Of a DNA stretch of 64,000 bases, positions 1-9,532 are shown piece after piece. The translations under genes were made by a program, and so were the position numbers. The DNA is from Shewanella loihica PV-4 (lineage in GTDB: Bacteria; Pseudomonadota; Gammaproteobacteria; Enterobacterales; Shewanellaceae), in assembly GCF_000016065.1 (NCBI RefSeq), contig NC_009092.1:1302001-1366000 (forward strand). Reading direction: 5' to 3'. Under the pieces are notes generated by a model, which worked only from the letters and a program-made list of their open reading frames with translations, did no database searches and had not been told where the DNA came from. Position 1 is the stretch's first letter. Each line of letters begins with the position of its first letter.

Positions 1-509
1 ATGACGCCGTCGATATCGCGTCTACCGCCGTGAGCATGGCGCTCACGCCGCTGCTGGGTGATGCCGCCGGTGCCAAGATCGATGAGATGATGGACGGCCT
101 GTCGAAGCGTATCGACACGGTTGCCTATCAAAATGGCGACAAGTTCTACCTGGGCGCCACCGAATCTTCTATCGAAGACACCTTCGGCAAAGAGTTCGAA
201 CAAGAGATGGAGCAGCTGGTGCAGAGCTCTATCGGTAGCATGATGATGACCCTGGGCAGCGAGATGATGAAGGGCGACGGCGAGAGCTTCGAGGAGAAGA
301 TGAATGCCTTCTCAGCCAAGATGGACAAGGTGGGTGACGATATCGAAGCCCAGATTGAACAGCAGGCCACAGATCTCGAGGCGCGCGCCGACAAGCTATG
401 TGACAACTTCCAGCAGCTGGTGGCCCTAGAGTCCCAGATGCGCAGTGAAGTACCGGCCCTACGTGACTACCCACTGGTGAGCGCTAAGCAACAAACCCTG
501 CGGGAATAG
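1..509 (+). CDS. DUF2884 (YggN-like) family protein, 3' part only
   Basis: The reading frame is open from the left edge of the window to a TAG stop, so the gene begins upstream and only about the last 168 residues are seen. The visible part is acidic, Met-rich and predicted helical (a run around EMEQLVQSSIG, then a coiled-coil-like stretch EEKMNAFSAKMDKVGDDIEAQ). It matches my memory of the DUF2884/YggN family of secreted proteins of unknown function. A strong terminator follows 40 bases after the stop. The signal peptide expected for the family would lie outside the window. The GTG at 30 is internal and unlikely to be the true start. The family call rests on pattern memory and is moderately sure. 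Confidence 0.6.
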   Translation, partial: DAVDIASTAVSMALTPLLGDAAGAKIDEMMDGLSKRIDTVAYQNGDKFYLGATESSIEDTFGKEFEQEMEQLVQSSIGSMMMTLGSEMMKGDGESFEEKMNAFSAKMDKVGDDIEAQIEQQATDLEARADKLCDNFQQLVALESQMRSEVPALRDYPLVSAKQQTLRE

Positions 510-549
510 CCCGCAAACGATTTCCTCTGGCATAGCAAGATCCACATTT

Positions 550-582
550 CCCTGCACTTACCTTGGGTGCAGGGCTTTTTTT
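550..582 (+). terminator. Rho-independent terminator after the DUF2884 gene
   Basis: An 8-bp stem (CCCTGCAC / GTGCAGGG) is followed directly by C and a run of seven T. It sits 40 bases after the stop codon. Confidence 0.85.
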
Positions 583-854
583 ATTCTGGACCTGCCATTG
601 TTATGACTTTTCCTCCACTCCTAACTGGGTGTATAGTGGCTAGAAAATAGGTATTAGAATCAAAGAGCAAATCTTTGGTATACTTGTAAAAAATAATAAC
701 AATGCTGGCGAAATTTCGATAACGAAATGGCTAACAGTCTGACTCTACTCTTAAAATAATCTGCATAGTCAAGGGGATAACTTCGCGTTTAGGAGGTATC
801 TCTATGATTTATAATTGGTATTTATAGGGTCGCAAACACCTTAAGGCTATTTAA
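583..854. other. Intergenic region upstream of the LysR gene
   Basis: This AT-rich stretch holds no credible ORF. A TATACT hexamer near 678 could be a -10 element for the downstream regulator, but no convincing -35 partner is visible. An AGGAGG-like sequence near 791 is too far from any start to act as a ribosome site for the LysR gene. Confidence 0.4.
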
Positions 855-1796
855 ATGTTAGAACTTTTAGAACCTATTGCAATTTTTACTCATGTTGCTC
901 GCGCCGGGAGCTTTAGCTCTGCCGCGCGAAAATTGGGGATTTCTAAATCAAAGGTCAGTACTCAGGTTGCCGACCTTGAGCATAAATTAGGTGTTCAGCT
1001 GATACAGCGTACCACTCGTAGCTTGAGTCTAACCGAGGCCGGACAGCTGCTTTATGCCCAGGGTGAAGAGTTGCTTCGCGATGCCGATCAGGCGGTCGCC
1101 AGCGTACACAATCTCAACGATGCCACGCGCGGCGTACTCAAGGTGGGGATCTCCCAATCCTTCGGTACCATGCACATCATTCCTGCCTTACCAGATTTCA
1201 TGGCCAGACACCCTGAGTTGGAGCTACAGGTTAGCCTGTTGGATCATAAGGTTGACGTGGTCAGTGAGGGCTTAGATCTCCTGTTGACCATGTCTGAGCA
1301 GCTGCCGCTTGGCATGGTGGCCAGGCCCCTGATGAAGTGTCAGTTCCTGCTGGCAGCATCTCCCGAGTATGTGGCCAAGCACGGTTACCCTGAGCGTCCA
1401 GAGCAGCTGGTGGACCATAACTGCCTCGTGTATCACGGCGAGTGGCATGAGCACAGCGTGTGGCAGTTTAAGAAGGGTGACGATTATTGTGAGATTGGCG
1501 TATCGGGTAACTTCAGGGTCGACAACGCGCCGGCGCTCAAGTCTGCAGCCGTGAGCGGTCTGGGTGTGGTGTATCTCGCCAGTTACCTGCTTGAGAATGA
1601 GATAGAGAAGGGCACCCTGGTTCCCTTATTGCCGGAATGGCAGTTGACTCACCATCTGCCATTGCAGGCCGTTTACCCAAGACGTAAACACCTGGCACCT
1701 AAGGTGAGCGCCTTTATCGACTTCATTAAGGATCATATCGGTTCACCACCATATTGGGATGAGCCATACGCCGCCCTGTATGCCCAGCGTAAATAG
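855..1796 (+). CDS. LysR-family transcriptional regulator
   Basis: This 313-residue protein has the standard LysR layout. An N-terminal winged helix-turn-helix covers about residues 1-60 (FTHVARAGSFSSAARKLGIS, then STQVADLEHKLGVQLIQR), followed by a periplasmic-binding-protein-like effector domain (about 90-295). The length is normal. It resembles the CrgA/DsdC-like group often called 'LysR substrate-binding domain protein', and no effector can be inferred. It stands alone, with a terminator-like hairpin about 100 bases downstream, and has no divergent partner gene within the window, so its target is unclear. The ATG at 855 fits the first conserved helix, although no strong ribosome site is visible. 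Confidence 0.9.
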   Translation: MLELLEPIAIFTHVARAGSFSSAARKLGISKSKVSTQVADLEHKLGVQLIQRTTRSLSLTEAGQLLYAQGEELLRDADQAVASVHNLNDATRGVLKVGISQSFGTMHIIPALPDFMARHPELELQVSLLDHKVDVVSEGLDLLLTMSEQLPLGMVARPLMKCQFLLAASPEYVAKHGYPERPEQLVDHNCLVYHGEWHEHSVWQFKKGDDYCEIGVSGNFRVDNAPALKSAAVSGLGVVYLASYLLENEIEKGTLVPLLPEWQLTHHLPLQAVYPRRKHLAPKVSAFIDFIKDHIGSPPYWDEPYAALYAQRK

Positions 1797-1897
1797 CAGG
1801 ATGTGGCTGAAAAAACAGCATTTTATCCATGTTGCTGTTAAGGTCTTTACCATTTTCAGTTATCAATAACTTAAAAACATTGTTCTGATAACAAGAC

Positions 1898-1937
1898 GAT
1901 AACCCCCGGTATTTTTGATGTCGGGGGTTATCTTTTT
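1898..1937 (+). terminator. Rho-independent terminator downstream of the LysR gene
   Basis: A perfect 11-bp stem, GATAACCCCCG / CGGGGGTTATC, with a 13-base loop is followed by TTTTT. It lies about 100 bases after the lysR-type gene. Confidence 0.85.
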
Positions 1938-2020
1938 ATAATCATGTAGTTGCACTGGTATTACCTCTCTATTTTGCGATGGCTTATTTAGCTTGAGCTA
2001 AAGCTTGAGAGGAATTCACG

Positions 2021-2048
2021 TTGCAGTCTGTTCTTAATTTAATACAAT
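2021..2048 (+). promoter_or_regulatory. Candidate sigma-70 promoter for a small RNA
   Basis: TTGCAG (2021-2026) and TACAAT (2043-2048) are separated by 16 bases, each one or two changes from consensus. No start codon with a useful ORF follows. A strong terminator ends at 2250, about 195 bases downstream. Confidence 0.5.
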
Positions 2049-2054
2049 GGTGGC

Positions 2055-2250
2055 AGTTGATATCGGGATGACCTGAATCAGTTAGCCGAGCCAGAGAATG
2101 ACCCCTCTCTCGTTTGGTTGCACAGGTCGGCGTTACTGCAATCTTGAATCAATGCTGGCAGCGGTTTAAGAACTAAAACAATGCTAGCCTTAAAACCATC
2201 ATCCTAGTTTTGGTTTACCCCAGCAAAGATTGCTGGGGTATTTTTCTTTT
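2055..2250 (+). ncRNA. Candidate small RNA between the LysR gene and the membrane-anchored hypothetical
   Basis: The interval is bounded by a good sigma-70-like promoter (2021-2048) and a strong intrinsic terminator (2216-2250: a 10-bp stem TACCCCAGCA / TGCTGGGGTA followed by TTTTTCTTTT). It has no plausible protein-coding frame, and a separate terminator at 1898-1937 already ends the upstream gene. The terminator stem therefore needs its own transcript. I do not recognise the sequence as a known sRNA family. The 5' end is placed about seven bases after the -10 and is approximate. Confidence 0.45.
2216..2250 (+). terminator. Rho-independent terminator of the candidate sRNA
   Basis: A 10-bp perfect stem with a 5-base loop (AAGAT) is followed by a T-rich tail. 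No coding gene ends nearby on either strand. Confidence 0.8.
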
Positions 2251-2469
2251 AGGGCCTTGGATTATTAAGCGTCCAGATCTCCGCCCAATCTTTTCCTGTA
2301 GCTTCCCCTTCTGTCATAGTGCTTTGGCTTTGACCAAACATCTTCATCTTTTAGTTTCTTATGACTGAAAAATAAAGATAGTTTAATGCGCCGTGCATGG
2401 TATCTGAGTATTACTCAGGGTATCGTGCTGATATTGTTTAATTCAGCTCGTTTCGTGTACGACGCATTG

Positions 2470-2511
2470 CTTAAAGGCCATCGTTTAAAGGCCATTGCAT
2501 AAAGGGCATGG
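2470..2511 (+). repeat. 14-bp tandem repeat, three copies
   Basis: Three consecutive 14-base units (CTTAAAGGCCATCG, TTTAAAGGCCATTG, CATAAAGGGCATGG) lie just upstream of the membrane-anchored hypothetical gene and partly overlap the longest possible frame of that gene. Confidence 0.8.
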
Positions 2512-2545
2512 CGCGATGAGTGCGAAGCGAGATAAAGGGAAGTAT

Positions 2546-3220
2546 ATGGCGCGTAAGATCTTATTGTTGATTGTGGGGTTGCTGGTTCTAGTGGTGCTGG
2601 CGGGTGTCTACCGTTTTAATTTTACTAATGACGATCTCTATGTGGTTAAGGAAGATGGCAGTGTCATCCCCTTAGATGAGGATGTCGATAAGGTGATGCT
2701 TACCCTCTTTAGCATCAAGACCCATAAGGCTTGGTCTATCAAGCTGCCTGAGTCTCAGGCCGAGGCGAGACTCACCAGTATCAGCCTGAGCGGCGACAGA
2801 CGCTTTGCCAGCGGTGATTATCAGGATGGCCCAGAGCGTGGCAGTGTGCACCTGGATTATATGAAGATAGTGACGCTGAACCATGTCGCCGACGGGGATG
2901 AAGAGCGCGTGTCGGATACAAACAGCGACGAGATGCTGTTTGTGGCGCCTTTCTTCGTCTCCAATCAGGGCAGCGGCGTGTTCGCCTATCTGGGGCTGTT
3001 TAGCATCAATCACAAGCTTGGTGATATTGAGCAGTTAGACAGCTACTTTATCGGAGACAGGGTTGAGATAAGCGCCCTGCAGACCGAGGAGCCGTTTGAG
3101 CTGACCTCGAGTGTGTCGCTGAGCTATCTCACCCATGGCGATCAGCAGGCGATGGCCGAGGCGCCCACCAACAAGGTGACTAAGCTTATCAAGGTGACCC
3201 CTGAGGGCTTTAGCGAGTAA
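2546..3220 (+). CDS. Membrane-anchored hypothetical protein
   Basis: The predicted protein is about 224 residues. It begins MARK, followed by one hydrophobic segment (ILLLIVGLLVLVVLAG, about residues 5-20) that reads as an N-terminal anchor or uncleaved signal, then a soluble domain rich in beta-strand-like alternation and acidic residues. I recognise no domain. The ATG at 2546 is preferred because AAAGGGA lies six bases ahead of it. In-frame starts at 2495 (TTG) and 2516 would add a charged tail and run into the 14-bp tandem repeat. It appears monocistronic, with its own terminator. Probably exported to the periplasmic face of the inner membrane, by inference only. Confidence 0.65.
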   Translation: MARKILLLIVGLLVLVVLAGVYRFNFTNDDLYVVKEDGSVIPLDEDVDKVMLTLFSIKTHKAWSIKLPESQAEARLTSISLSGDRRFASGDYQDGPERGSVHLDYMKIVTLNHVADGDEERVSDTNSDEMLFVAPFFVSNQGSGVFAYLGLFSINHKLGDIEQLDSYFIGDRVEISALQTEEPFELTSSVSLSYLTHGDQQAMAEAPTNKVTKLIKVTPEGFSE

Positions 3221-3283
3221 GCCTTAATCCTCAGCTAAGAGGCGTTAGCCTTGATTCAGAATAGAATTAGCCGATAAAACTAA

Positions 3284-3315
3284 AAAGGCCGCTCTGGTTG
3301 AGAGCGGCCTTTCTT
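3284..3315. terminator. Bidirectional terminator between convergent genes
   Basis: The stem AAGGCCGCTCT / AGAGCGGCCTT has A-run and T-rich flanks. It can serve both the plus-strand hypothetical and the minus-strand DUF885 gene. Confidence 0.8.
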
Positions 3316-3354
3316 ATGGCTAACTATGCCTTAAATACTGGCTCTAGTGATGAG

Positions 3355-5196
3355 TTAGGCCTTATGAGCCCAGTTCATCACCTTAGCTTCCAGTACATCC
3401 AGCGGCAGCGGTCCGTTCTTGAGTACCAGAGTGTGGAACTCGCGAATATCGAACTTATCGCCCATGATCGCCTTGGCCTTCTCGCGAATATCGACAATCT
3501 TGAGCATGCCTATCTTGTAGGCGGTTGCCTGTGATGGCATCACGATATGACGCTCCACCATCTTGATGGCGTCTGACTCGGCATTAGGGGTGTTGTTGAC
3601 ATAGTATTGGATCCCTTGCTCGCGGGTCCAACGCTTGGCGTGGATGCCGGTATCCACCACCAAGCGGCATGAGCGCCATAGCTCCATGGCTAGGCGGCCA
3701 AAATCTGAGTAGGGGTCTTTATACAGGCCCATCTCCTTAGGGAAGAACTCGCTGTACAGCCCCCAGCCCTCTATGTAGGCGGTGTAGCCGCCAAACTTTC
3801 TGAATTTAGGGATCCCTTGCAGCTCCTGGGCGATGGCGATCTGCATATGATGGCCAGGAGTACCCTCGTGGTAGGCCAGCGCTTCCATCTGATACTTGGG
3901 CATGGCCTCCATGTCATACAGGTTGGCGTAGTAGGTGCCTGGGCGGCTGCCATCAGGTGTGGGCTGATTATAGAAGGCCTTACCGGCCGATTTTTCTCTG
4001 AACGCCTCGACCCGTTTGACTATCATGGGCGCCTTAGGCTTAACAAAAAACACCTCGTCCAGACGAGAGGAGATGTTATCTATCAATGCCTTGGCATCGT
4101 CTAGATAGGCGGTGCGGCCTTCCTCTGTGTCGGGATAGTAGAACTGCTTATCTTCACGCATAAACTTGAAGAAGGCCTTAAGATCGCCCTCGAAGCCGAC
4201 CTTCTTCATGATGGCGCGCATCTCCTGATGGATGCGGTCCACCTCGGCGAGCCCCAGCTGGTGGATCTCATCGGCTGTCATGTGGGTGGTCGTAGTGCGT
4301 GCCAGGGCGTTGTTGTAGAAGGCCTCGCCGTCTCTAAACTTCCATACACCATCTTTGGTATCGGCGCGCTTTTCCAGGGTTTCGACATAGGCGATAAGCT
4401 TGTCATAGGCAGGCTTAACCTGAGCGGTCAGCGCCTGTTTGGCCTCATCGAGTAGCTTATTGCGCTGGGCATCGTCTATCGCTAGCTTAGCCACCTTGCG
4501 CTGAAAATCGGCCCAGATGGCACTGTCATCAGTTTGATCGAAGGGGGCGCCGCTGATGATGTTGCGGCTGTCTGACAGTACATAGGCAAACACAAACTTA
4601 GGCGCTATGATGCCCGCCTTGGCGCGCTCTTCTAGGGCTTCTTCCAACTGCTGCATGTAGTGGGGCACACCCTTGAGGCGGCTGATATAGGCCTCGGCGT
4701 CCGAGACGCTGTCTATCTGATGTTGGTTGATCAGGAATGATGCCACCATGGAGTGGCCGCCGTACATCTGGTTTACCGGGTAGGTATACAGGCGCCACTT
4801 GTAGTCGCTGATGCTCTGCTCGAGTTTCTGAGTCAGCAGGTCGTAGCTAAGCAGGGTCTGGGCATCTAACTTGCTTTTGTCTATCTGCTTAAGCTGGGCC
4901 AGATGCTGCTTATCTCTTGCAAGGCTCTTCTTGTCGGCAGCTTCCCCTCGCTCATCCCACTTGCCATAGTCTGTCTTGATCCCAAGATGGGTCTGGCTGA
5001 TGGGGCTGGCCATCACATTTTCCATGAAGATGGTTTCGAACAGTTGATTGGCCTTCTCCGATTCCTGGGCGCTGATCTTCTGTACCGGTTCGCTGGCGCT
5101 AAGTAGAGGGAGTGAAACTGGCGCGGCGTGCACTGCGCCAGAAAGGAGTGTCGCCAGTGAGATGGCGAGCATAGTTGTTTTTGTTTTTATTGGCAT
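3355..5196 (-). CDS. DUF885 family zinc-metallopeptidase-like protein, exported
   Basis: This 613-residue protein has a clear Sec signal peptide (MPIKTKTTMLAISLATLLSG, probable cleavage after VHAA) and the DUF885 fold throughout. The key motif is HEGTPGHHMQ (about residue 440), the family's equivalent of an HExxH zinc site, followed downstream by YIEGWGLYSE with the glutamate expected as a further ligand. Members are annotated as putative periplasmic or outer-membrane-associated peptidases, some as dipeptidyl-peptidase-like enzymes. The substrate is unknown. The length is typical. It is transcribed alone, convergent with the upstream hypothetical, and the two share a terminator. Confidence 0.85.
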   Translation of the reverse strand: MPIKTKTTMLAISLATLLSGAVHAAPVSLPLLSASEPVQKISAQESEKANQLFETIFMENVMASPISQTHLGIKTDYGKWDERGEAADKKSLARDKQHLAQLKQIDKSKLDAQTLLSYDLLTQKLEQSISDYKWRLYTYPVNQMYGGHSMVASFLINQHQIDSVSDAEAYISRLKGVPHYMQQLEEALEERAKAGIIAPKFVFAYVLSDSRNIISGAPFDQTDDSAIWADFQRKVAKLAIDDAQRNKLLDEAKQALTAQVKPAYDKLIAYVETLEKRADTKDGVWKFRDGEAFYNNALARTTTTHMTADEIHQLGLAEVDRIHQEMRAIMKKVGFEGDLKAFFKFMREDKQFYYPDTEEGRTAYLDDAKALIDNISSRLDEVFFVKPKAPMIVKRVEAFREKSAGKAFYNQPTPDGSRPGTYYANLYDMEAMPKYQMEALAYHEGTPGHHMQIAIAQELQGIPKFRKFGGYTAYIEGWGLYSEFFPKEMGLYKDPYSDFGRLAMELWRSCRLVVDTGIHAKRWTREQGIQYYVNNTPNAESDAIKMVERHIVMPSQATAYKIGMLKIVDIREKAKAIMGDKFDIREFHTLVLKNGPLPLDVLEAKVMNWAHKA

Positions 5197-5331
5197 GACT
5201 TTATTGGCTTAACTCTATTGGCCAAACTTGGCGTTTGTTGATTAGTGCCTGTTATCCTAATAAAGCCCACGATTAAATATGCAAACTAAGTGTTAGAAAA
5301 TGTTTCTGTTCCCCTCGAATGAGGGGAAAGA

Positions 5332-6471
5332 TTATTCGCAAAATAGCCCAAGTAGTTCGTTGACAAACATCTGCCCCTTGGCCGTGAGCTGCCAATGTTC
5401 ATCTTGTATGATGACCAGTCCCTTCGCCGCGCCCCGCGCCATGCCTTCATTCAGCACCTCTGCCGAGAGGCCGGTGCGGCTCTCAAACTCGCGCTTAGGG
5501 ATGGGCGACATCAGCCTCAGGCGGTTCATCAGGTATTCCAGCGCCCTGTCTTCCGCTAGTACCTCGCTCTTATCGAATAGATAGTCACCGGCGCCCAGAT
5601 AACCCTTGGGATGCTTTATCTTCACCGTGCGGTAGATGCGCTGATCTTCTGCCATGGTGATCTTGCCGTGGGCACCACAGCCGATCCCCAGATAGTCACC
5701 AAACTGCCAGTAGTTGAGGTTGTGACGACACTGGTAGCCGGGCTTGGCGTAGGCGGAGATCTCATACTGCTCATAGCCGAGCGCCGCGAGGCGCTGCTGG
5801 CCCTGCTCATAGATCTGCCACAGCGCCTCATCATCCGGCAGCTGGGGCGGTTTTGAGTGAAACAGGGTATTAGGCTCTATGGTGAGCTGATACCAGGAAA
5901 GATGGGGCGGATTGAGGGCCGCCGCCTTATCGATATCCCGCATCGCTTCCTCGAAGCTTTGATTGGGCAGGCCGTGCATGAGATCCAGGTTAAAACTCTG
6001 ATAACCGGCCTGGGCCGCCTTGGTAGCCGCCACTTCCGCCTCATGCTTGTCGTGAATTCGCCCTAGCAGATTGAGCTTATCGCTGGAAAAACTCTGCACG
6101 CCGATGGAGAGGCGAGTCACCCCGGCGGCGCAGTAGGCGCTAAAGTCATCGTGCTCTAGTGTGCCAGGGTTGGCCTCCATGGTGATCTCTATATCCGGTG
6201 CAAAAGGGATCTGCGCCCTTACACCATCGAGCAGTCGCTCTATCTGGCTTGCATCGAACAGGGAGGGCGTGCCGCCACCGATAAAGATGGAGTGCAGGCT
6301 GCGCCCCTGTACATAGGCCGCATCGTTTTTCAGATCATTGAGAAGGTCGTCCACATATTCCTGCTGCGGCAGTTCACCATGCTGGCCATGGGAGTTGAAG
6401 TCGCAGTAGGGACACTTCTGTACGCACCAGGGAATGTGAATATAGAGACTGAGCGGAGGAAGCGTAAGCAT
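5332..6471 (-). CDS. hemW: HemW, radical SAM heme chaperone
   Basis: This 379-residue radical SAM protein carries the cluster motif CVQKCPYC (about residues 16-23) near the N-terminus, then GGGTPS and the HemN-like C-terminal domain. HemW proteins were long misannotated as coproporphyrinogen III dehydrogenase. They bind heme and deliver it to respiratory proteins. The sequence starts directly at the SAM domain, as HemW does, without the N-terminal extension of true HemN. The start codon overlaps the rdgB stop by one base (TAATG), so the two are probably translationally coupled in the yggS-proC-yggT-yggU-rdgB-hemW run. Confidence 0.93.
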   Translation of the reverse strand: MLTLPPLSLYIHIPWCVQKCPYCDFNSHGQHGELPQQEYVDDLLNDLKNDAAYVQGRSLHSIFIGGGTPSLFDASQIERLLDGVRAQIPFAPDIEITMEANPGTLEHDDFSAYCAAGVTRLSIGVQSFSSDKLNLLGRIHDKHEAEVAATKAAQAGYQSFNLDLMHGLPNQSFEEAMRDIDKAAALNPPHLSWYQLTIEPNTLFHSKPPQLPDDEALWQIYEQGQQRLAALGYEQYEISAYAKPGYQCRHNLNYWQFGDYLGIGCGAHGKITMAEDQRIYRTVKIKHPKGYLGAGDYLFDKSEVLAEDRALEYLMNRLRLMSPIPKREFESRTGLSAEVLNEGMARGAAKGLVIIQDEHWQLTAKGQMFVNELLGLFCE

Positions 6472-7070
6472 TAGCCGAGTACACCCTTGGCCTTGAGTTC
6501 GCTTAGCAGCAGTTGCATCGCCTTGCCTCTGTGGCTGAGGGCATTCTTCTCATCGCTCCTCAGCTCGGCGGCGCTGCACTCATGATCCATCGGAATAAAG
6601 ACTGGATCATAACCATGACCGTTATCGCCTTTAGGCTCGAAGCCTATGCTGCCCTCCCAGGAGGCCTGGCAGATGATTGGGGTCGGGTCTTTGGCGTGAC
6701 GCATGTAGACCAGGATGCACTGAAAACGCGCGCTGCGCTTGTCGTTGTCATTCAGGGCGCCGAGCAGCTTAGTGTAGTTGTCGCTATCGCTCGCGCCTTC
6801 GCCGCCGTAGCGGGCCGAGTAGATGCCGGGGGCACCCTCTAAGGCGTCTACTTCCAGGCCGGAATCGTCGGCGATGGCCGCAAGGCCGGTTACCTGGGCG
6901 GCGTGGCGAGCCTTGATGATGGCGTTCTCGACGAAGGTGGTGCCGGTTTCCGGGACCTCTTGAACATTAAATTGGCTCTGTGGCAGAACCTCTATGCCAA
7001 ATTCGGCAAGGATCTCGGCAAACTCTTTCAGTTTTCCCTTGTTGCCGCTGGCTAATACGATTTGATTCAT
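6471..7070 (-). CDS. rdgB: RdgB/HAM1 family XTP/dITP pyrophosphatase
   Basis: The 199-residue enzyme hydrolyses non-canonical purine nucleoside triphosphates (XTP, dITP) to monophosphates, keeping deaminated bases out of DNA. Visible signatures are LASGNKGKLKEF at the N-terminus, DDSGLEVDAL (about residue 68) and GHGYDPVF. The frame is open for 30 more codons upstream, but those residues do not resemble the family and the conserved N-terminus starts at the ATG at 7070. Its stop shares a base with the hemW start. The length matches the family. Confidence 0.95.
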   Translation of the reverse strand: MNQIVLASGNKGKLKEFAEILAEFGIEVLPQSQFNVQEVPETGTTFVENAIIKARHAAQVTGLAAIADDSGLEVDALEGAPGIYSARYGGEGASDSDNYTKLLGALNDNDKRSARFQCILVYMRHAKDPTPIICQASWEGSIGFEPKGDNGHGYDPVFIPMDHECSAAELRSDEKNALSHRGKAMQLLLSELKAKGVLG

Positions 7071-7211
7071 TTTCGCTGACTCATGGTGGCAGGTTTCAAT
7101 GGCCGCAATCATACCCAAGCTGGCGGGGAAACGATAGGGCATCTGCTTAAATAACAACAAGCCGCGCGGGGCGCGGCTTCAACTGGGTTTGAACTGGCTT
7201 AATGGTGCCGC

Positions 7212-7646
7212 TTAATCGACGTAAAACTTCTGCTTAAACTTCAGCTGGGTGTTGAGCTTGTTGCCATACTTGATGGCTATCTGAAAGTTGATCTCCTGAT
7301 CGTCCCGGTAGGGCACCTCGGCGATGTAATAGATGGCCTCGCCTTCGCGTATCTCCTTGAAGGTCAGCTCTACCCTGGCATCGAGCAGGTTGTTGGCGAT
7401 CCCCGAGATCTCTACCGGAATGGCCGGCGTGCCTTCGGCGCTGGTATCGAGCACTGAAATATTGATAAGGCCGGTATAGCTGCTGCGCTTGATGCCGTAG
7501 GTCTTGGCGATAGAGGGGGTGATAAAGGTACTGCCCAGGGCAACATAGTGGATATCGAAATTGCCGACGCTCTGCTTCTGCTCCGCCGCGGCATTGCCCA
7601 TGCTAAGCAGGGTAAGCGCCAGGGCACAAAAAAGGGTACGTATCAT
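7212..7646 (-). CDS. DUF4426 family periplasmic protein
   Basis: This small protein of 144 residues has a signal peptide (MIRTLFCALALTLLSMGNAAA) and a beta-rich mature domain containing GNFDIHYVALGSTFITPSIAK. It fits the DUF4426 family, found in gammaproteobacteria beside yggU/yggT/proC. Function is unknown. The position inside the conserved run suggests co-transcription with the neighbours, with about 85 bases separating it from yggU. Confidence 0.8.
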   Translation of the reverse strand: MIRTLFCALALTLLSMGNAAAEQKQSVGNFDIHYVALGSTFITPSIAKTYGIKRSSYTGLINISVLDTSAEGTPAIPVEISGIANNLLDARVELTFKEIREGEAIYYIAEVPYRDDQEINFQIAIKYGNKLNTQLKFKQKFYVD

Positions 7647-7732
7647 GGTGAACTCCTGTCACGGGATAATTGATTCTAGTATAGCTATTAAAGTCTTAGG
7701 CTGCGGCGCCTTAGTTTATTTGCTTACACATT

Positions 7733-8572
<840 letters not shown>

Positions 8573-8632
8573 TGTGTTTCTCTACTGTGCTGTATCGAAT
8601 AAAACTAGGGTTAAACCTATATAAGGCCAGCC

Positions 8633-9451
8633 CTAAAACTGCTTCGCCATCTCCTGAGCCCTGTCCATGCAGTCGTGCATGGCGGTGCGCACTATCTCCC
8701 TCAGGCCGGCGCGCTCGAACGCCGCTAGGGCCTGAGCCGTGGTGCCGCCCTTAGAGGTGACATTTTCCCTTAATTGCGCTGGCGAAAGCTGTGGATTCTG
8801 CTTCACCATAGCGGCCGCGCCTAATGCTGCCTGCTGCACCATCTCTCGGGCGGTCTGCTCGTCGACGCCATCTTGTTTGGCACTGTCAATCATAGCCTCC
8901 ATCATAAGGAAAAAATAGGCTGGAGAACTGCCCGCCAGGGCGATCACCTGATTGAGATCCTCTTCCTTTTCGACCCATACGGTTTCGCCGCCGGTTTGCA
9001 TCAGCTGCTCACACAGCTCGCGGTCTTGCGCGCTCACGCCCTGCTCGGCGTAGAGCCCCGTCATGCCAAGGCCTATTTGCGTCGGGGTGTTGGGCATGGT
9101 GCGGATAAGCTGAATCGGCTGCTTGAAGAAGGCGTGGTAGCGCTCGGCCGTGACCCCGGCGGCGATGGTGACGATAAGCTTGTCTTTCAAGTTGAGTCCG
9201 CTCATCGCCTCGCACACCTGCTGCATCAGCTGAGGTTTCACCGCCAGTACGATAACGTCGGCCTCATCGGCAGCCTGCAGGTTGTCGTGGGAGACTCGAA
9301 TGCCTAAATCCTGCTTAAGGGCGATGAGTTTGCCTTCGCTGGGGTTAGTGGCGTGAATAAGCTCAGGTGCATAGCCGCCCTTGACCAGGCCGCTGGTGAT
9401 ACTGCGGGTCATGTTGCCCGCGCCGATAAAACAAATCTTCTTCTGTGTCAT
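8633..9451 (-). CDS. proC: Pyrroline-5-carboxylate reductase
   Basis: The 272-residue enzyme performs the last step of proline synthesis, reducing pyrroline-5-carboxylate with NAD(P)H. The N-terminal Rossmann motif FIGAGNMTRSI, the segment AVKPQ, the substrate-side motif RTMPNTP and the C-terminal signature region (ENVTSKGGTTAQALAAFE) are all present. Length is typical. It is a member of the minus-strand housekeeping cluster downstream of yggS. Confidence 0.96.
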   Translation of the reverse strand: MTQKKICFIGAGNMTRSITSGLVKGGYAPELIHATNPSEGKLIALKQDLGIRVSHDNLQAADEADVIVLAVKPQLMQQVCEAMSGLNLKDKLIVTIAAGVTAERYHAFFKQPIQLIRTMPNTPTQIGLGMTGLYAEQGVSAQDRELCEQLMQTGGETVWVEKEEDLNQVIALAGSSPAYFFLMMEAMIDSAKQDGVDEQTAREMVQQAALGAAAMVKQNPQLSPAQLRENVTSKGGTTAQALAAFERAGLREIVRTAMHDCMDRAQEMAKQF

Positions 9452-9532
9452 AAGGGTCTCTATTTATTCGTCTAACTATCTATATTTGGGCGCTTAGGCT
9501 AATTACAAGGGCTAAGCCTTAGGCGCGATATT

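Noticed and set aside
5309..5328. Hairpin CCCCTC GAAT GAGGGG as terminator of a gene
   Set aside because: It lies between hemW's 3' end and the DUF885 promoter, has no T run on the minus strand and only a weak A/G tail on the plus strand, where no gene ends.
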